Shown in pieces: positions 31,919 to 34,541 of a stretch of DNA of 34,541 bases. Below the pieces are notes generated by a model. It was given only the letters and a program-made list of their open reading frames with translations. It was not told the origin of the DNA and ran no database searches. The stretch comes from Euryarchaeota archaeon UBA52. Lineage in GTDB: Archaea; Thermoplasmatota; Poseidoniia; Poseidoniales; Thalassarchaeaceae. Position numbers and translations under genes: made by a program. Within the stretch, counting starts at the first letter, position 1; every line of letters begins with the position of its first letter. The DNA lies in the NCBI GenBank assembly GCA_002505455.1, contig DAVB01000067.1, positions 1 through 34,541 on the forward strand. The letters run 5' to 3'.

Positions 31919-32592
31919 AAATCAAGCAGCGTAACGCTGAATGGGGCAGTAACCATAGGGCTCGTAGTTAGATCTAGCATGTGGTTTGTTGCAACGATAT
32001 GCTCTTCTTTCCATGATTTTATTGTGATTCGTTCATCGACTTTCCTTCTGATCTTGTCTGCCATATTCCTTTGATTCAGGGATGCGTCTGATTCAGCCAA
32101 TGTCAAAACAAAAAGTAGATTCATATTTCTTGACAGCATCTGAATTGTGTCTAAGCATTCTTCGAGCATAGCTCGAGATTCTGCCCTGTTCAACTGTCTA
32201 TCTGCGAACATCTTCGTAAGGTCGGTAATAACCACCAACCGTGGTTTTCCTCTGCCCGCATACGTTCGTATTTCTTCATCGAGTCTCCTGAGTAAGTCGA
32301 CCATCTGATGTGCGGTAAATGCTCTACAGGCTCTTAGTAGCTCTATACGGCTAGCGGGCATACCCCTGGCAGATAGTGGGCAGATAAGTGCGGAAGGGTC
32401 CAAAGACATCCCCCCATCTAACCAGTAAACTGGACTATCTGACGATATCTCTTCGCAAAGCATCTCAATGACAAATCTCAAGCTGGATTGACGTGAACCC
32501 TCTATGAGCAACGAAGTACCTGTTTTAGGCCGTGGGAATATCAAGGACATCTCGTTCACCCCCCAAGATACCGAATCCTGCTCTGAGACCAT
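31798..32592 (-). CDS. RecA/RadA-fold protein with degenerate Walker A
   Basis: The 264-aa protein has the layout of a RecA-type ATPase core. A beta strand and a loop LLIEGSRQSSLRFVIEML (about 28-45) stand where GxxxxGK(S/T) should be, followed by helix, strand VYWLDGG, helices, and a Walker-B-like strand RLVVITDLTKMFAD (about 118-131). LLFVLTLAES and ITIKSWKEEHIVAT lie where RecA-family sensor strands occur. The missing Lys/Thr of Walker A suggests it does not hydrolyse ATP. Its last 40 codons overlap the end of the PolB2-like gene on the other strand by 121 bp. A TATA-like AAATTTAA lies about 32 bp upstream. A start at 32550 is possible. The fold call is from pattern only. Confidence 0.7.
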   Translation of the reverse strand: MVSEQDSVSWGVNEMSLIFPRPKTGTSLLIEGSRQSSLRFVIEMLCEEISSDSPVYWLDGGMSLDPSALICPLSARGMPASRIELLRACRAFTAHQMVDLLRRLDEEIRTYAGRGKPRLVVITDLTKMFADRQLNRAESRAMLEECLDTIQMLSRNMNLLFVLTLAESDASLNQRNMADKIRRKVDERITIKSWKEEHIVATNHMLDLTTSPMVTAPFSVTLLDFYPGDQSSIVVCTSPPFNKISSVMPNGESMDSEARSASAL

Positions 32593-32620
32593 AGAGCATT
32601 CTTACAGATTCGGGAGTTGA

Positions 32621-33970
32621 TTAAATTTTCATATGTTCTTTGACAATTTTCCTGTACAATTCACCGCTTTTCCGGAGTGTTCTTTCTTGAGTCTCAAAAT
32701 CGACTTCATAAAGCCCGAATCGCATTGAATAGCCTTCGGCCCACTCGAAATTATCCATCAGTGACCAGTGGTGGAATGATTTGATATCGTGTCCCTCGCC
32801 AATTGCCTCGGAGAGTATCCAAAGGTGTCTCCTCAGGTGGTCTGGACGGAGGACATCCTTAGAATCTGCAACTCCATTCTCAGTTATTTCGATGGGTACA
32901 TCCAGTGCAGATACGAGGTCTATTGCCCTCTTGAAACCCTCGGCATACATAGGATAGCCAAATTCAGTTAGGACTTCATTTTCCCTTTTTGCGAATGATA
33001 GCTCTCCTGTCGTAGGCATGAATAAGCCCGTAAGGAAGTGAGTGTAGTAATTCAGGCCTATGAAGTCCAAGGAGCCTTTTGACCCGCTTATTCTTGAGCC
33101 CAGCATACGTCCTGTCCGTATTCCTCCCAGCCATGCGCCGCTCCAGAGCCACTCTAGCAGTCGGGCCACTGCCCAATCTACAGGGCTCCAACGATTCAAT
33201 GGATCGAAAAGAGTGACGTTCTTGGCCATGCCTATACAGGCATCGGGTTTTCTGGATTTCAATGAGACGTACAGCTCCGAATGCGCACGCATCAGATTCC
33301 TCATAGTTCGTAAAGTCTGCCAGATGGACCTGTGGCCTGGCGGAAACTGTCCGAGAGTGTATCCCATGGAAGAGAATACGATTGGCTCATTTATGGTGCA
33401 CCACACCTCTACACGATCTGAGAGGGCCTCGAAGACACGCTCGCAGTATGCGACGAAATGAGGGAGGTTTTCCTTCTTGGCGAATCCTCCGCGATCTTCC
33501 CACCATGCGGGATGGGAGAAGTGATGCAGAGTGACCACTGGACGTATGCCTCGAGATATCAGATTGTCAACCATGTCCGAATAAGCTTGCAGGGGCTCTG
33601 AGTCCCATTCCCCCGCCTCTGGCTCGAGACGGCTCCACTCTATGGAGAAGCGATAGGTCGTCAGGCCCAATTCCGATAGCATCTCGAAGTCCTCTTGCCA
33701 TCGGTTCCAGTGATCACATGCCTCTCCGCTTCTCTCCAGCCCCCTGGAATCCTCGAACTCCGACCAATTGTTGTGCAGCCCTCCTTCGATTTGATGCGCC
33801 GCAGTAGCGGCGCCCCAAAGGAAATCGGCCGGGAACTTAATCGACTCGATATCTATTTCTGACCAGTTCAAATGAGGCTCTGGATAACGCCATCTGCAGT
33901 ATAACACGAATAGTGCACCCAAGGCCAGAGTGGCCATCAAGACAATCAGAATCCCGTTGAGCACGTGCAT
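32621..33970 (-). CDS. Membrane-anchored GH1 family beta-glycosidase
   Basis: The 449-aa protein begins with one TM helix (about 5-26) and then a complete glycoside hydrolase family 1 barrel. Motifs include FPADFLWGAATAAHQIEGG, the YRFSIEWSRLEP strand, VVTLHHFSHPAWW, the acid/base Glu195 in TINEP, NYYTHF, the nucleophile Glu364 in ITENG, and the sugar-binding HHWSLMDNFEWAEGYSMRFGLYEVDF. It should cleave beta-linked glucosides, galactosides or related sugars. The N-terminal anchor is unusual, as GH1 enzymes are normally soluble and cytoplasmic; orientation (inside or outside) cannot be fixed from the few charges. It ends 28 bp before the RecA-like gene starts. Confidence 0.93.
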   Translation of the reverse strand: MHVLNGILIVLMATLALGALFVLYCRWRYPEPHLNWSEIDIESIKFPADFLWGAATAAHQIEGGLHNNWSEFEDSRGLERSGEACDHWNRWQEDFEMLSELGLTTYRFSIEWSRLEPEAGEWDSEPLQAYSDMVDNLISRGIRPVVTLHHFSHPAWWEDRGGFAKKENLPHFVAYCERVFEALSDRVEVWCTINEPIVFSSMGYTLGQFPPGHRSIWQTLRTMRNLMRAHSELYVSLKSRKPDACIGMAKNVTLFDPLNRWSPVDWAVARLLEWLWSGAWLGGIRTGRMLGSRISGSKGSLDFIGLNYYTHFLTGLFMPTTGELSFAKRENEVLTEFGYPMYAEGFKRAIDLVSALDVPIEITENGVADSKDVLRPDHLRRHLWILSEAIGEGHDIKSFHHWSLMDNFEWAEGYSMRFGLYEVDFETQERTLRKSGELYRKIVKEHMKI

Positions 33971-34035
33971 GCACAGCAGGTGTGATTCATGAATGTCGTG
34001 AAAATATTGATGTTGAGTGAATCATCTCCATATTT

Positions 34036-34541
34036 GTGCAGCGAGTTGCTATAACACTAGTAGCAGCGGGGCTAATCGGAATTGTTCTCGGCTCATGGCT
34101 GACCTACTCCAGCGTGGAAAATCTGTTTACTGAGGTTAATGAGACGGCGGATTCCTTTGAGGAGAGTGGTGAGATAATTTGGGAGGGAAGTTCTCCCGCA
34201 ACATTCGAGGGTGAGCTCCTTACAACGAGCCTCTACGACGTGCTGATAGAGGATGGACGTAATGTCGATGTCGAGCTGATTGGGGGCGATGGCGACAGGA
34301 ACAGATTCACTCCATGCGGAGTGAGTTGTAGCTCATCCGAGGATCCCGGGTATTACGTAGCCGGAACGATTTCTATTAGTGACGGGGGCATCTGGAAAAT
34401 TCGATTCTCCGGAGATGTGGTCGGAGACAGCGATCTCAGGATAAAGGAGTACGAGATACCTTTCTTCGCGGAAGAGTCCGTAAGTGTACTGTTCGGAGTA
34501 GGGGGGTGCTGTATCTCAATCGTCTTCCTTGTTGCAGGAGG
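34036..34541 (+). CDS. Membrane protein, partial at the right edge
   Basis: A GTG at 34036 opens a frame to the window edge (168 codons). The product has an N-terminal TM helix (QRVAITLVAAGLIGIVLGSWLTY), an ectodomain of about 110 aa with one likely disulfide (FTPCGVSCSSS) and beta strands (YYVAGTISISDGGIWKIRFSG). A second TM begins near residue 152 (VLFGVGGCCISIVFLVAG). The layout of two TM helices around a small beta domain is common in archaeal envelope proteins, but no family is recognised. An in-frame TGA lies just upstream of the GTG. It is divergent from the GH1 gene. Confidence 0.65.
   Translation, partial: MQRVAITLVAAGLIGIVLGSWLTYSSVENLFTEVNETADSFEESGEIIWEGSSPATFEGELLTTSLYDVLIEDGRNVDVELIGGDGDRNRFTPCGVSCSSSEDPGYYVAGTISISDGGIWKIRFSGDVVGDSDLRIKEYEIPFFAEESVSVLFGVGGCCISIVFLVAG

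Noticed and set aside
1..34541. CRISPR arrays, insertion sequences, integrase/att sites, rRNA genes, replication origin
   Set aside because: I looked for regular direct repeats with spacers, transposase motifs, terminal inverted repeats and rRNA-like sequence and saw none; the AT-rich tract near 17330-17400 has no Orc/Cdc6-type repeats or orc gene beside it.

Overview
The window looks like a chromosomal segment of a planktonic euryarchaeon, most probably a marine Thermoplasmatota of the Poseidoniales (Marine Group II) type. The archaeal signs are a group II chaperonin (thermosome), an intron-bearing tRNA-Trp with an encoded CCA and a box C/D guide RNA in its intron, a PolB2-type B-family DNA polymerase, TATA-type promoters and GGTG-type ribosome binding sites. 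Large secreted or membrane-anchored surface proteins, lipoproteins, a eukaryote-like type II glutamine synthetase and a D-amino-acid oxidase fit a surface-ocean heterotroph. The taxonomic call is inference from gene content; no database was searched.

Layout. (1) 1-7777, minus strand: a surface protein of about 1100 aa, the thermosome, a protein with two CysJ-like flavodoxin domains fused to an SdhB-like region that has lost most iron-sulfur cysteines, and, 11 bp further, an HdrB-like protein that has also lost most cluster cysteines (cut by the window edge). (2) 7881-17720: a six-TM protein, a class I aminotransferase, tRNA-Trp with intronic box C/D sRNA, a redoxin-like membrane fusion protein coupled to a DUF92 protein, a PrsW-type protease, a zinc-ribbon protein, a D-amino-acid oxidase, type II glutamine synthetase behind an AT-rich promoter region, and a small leaderless ORF. 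(3) 17770-26837: a DUF3592 protein, then a divergent promoter carrying two perfect DtxR/IdeR-like palindromes that opens an iron/heme locus. This locus encodes a FEA1/phytotransferrin-like lipoprotein, a structured intergenic inverted repeat, a large anchored surface protein, a siderophore/heme/B12-type ABC importer (binding protein, permease, ATPase), a flavodoxin and a HugZ-type heme-degradation protein. (4) 26848-34541: an S15/CocE-type lipoprotein hydrolase, two small proteins with a 4-nt start/stop overlap (one a 55-aa zinc ribbon), a small helical protein overlapping a PolB2-like polymerase, a RecA-fold protein with a broken Walker A converging on it, a membrane-anchored GH1 glycosidase, and a partial membrane protein.

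How they may work together. The best-supported system is the iron-regulated locus: the lipoprotein and large surface protein capture iron or heme, the ABC transporter imports it, and HugZ, with electrons from the adjacent flavodoxin, opens the heme ring. The most unusual module is the flavodoxin-flavodoxin-SdhB-like/HdrB-like pair. It resembles the SdhB-HdrB architecture of thiol:fumarate reductase TfrB, but with iron-sulfur ligands stripped and flavin domains added. A third candidate system is the PolB2 / degenerate RecA / small-protein cluster, which resembles bacterial mutasome cassettes (ImuA-ImuB-DnaE2) in logic but not in sequence.
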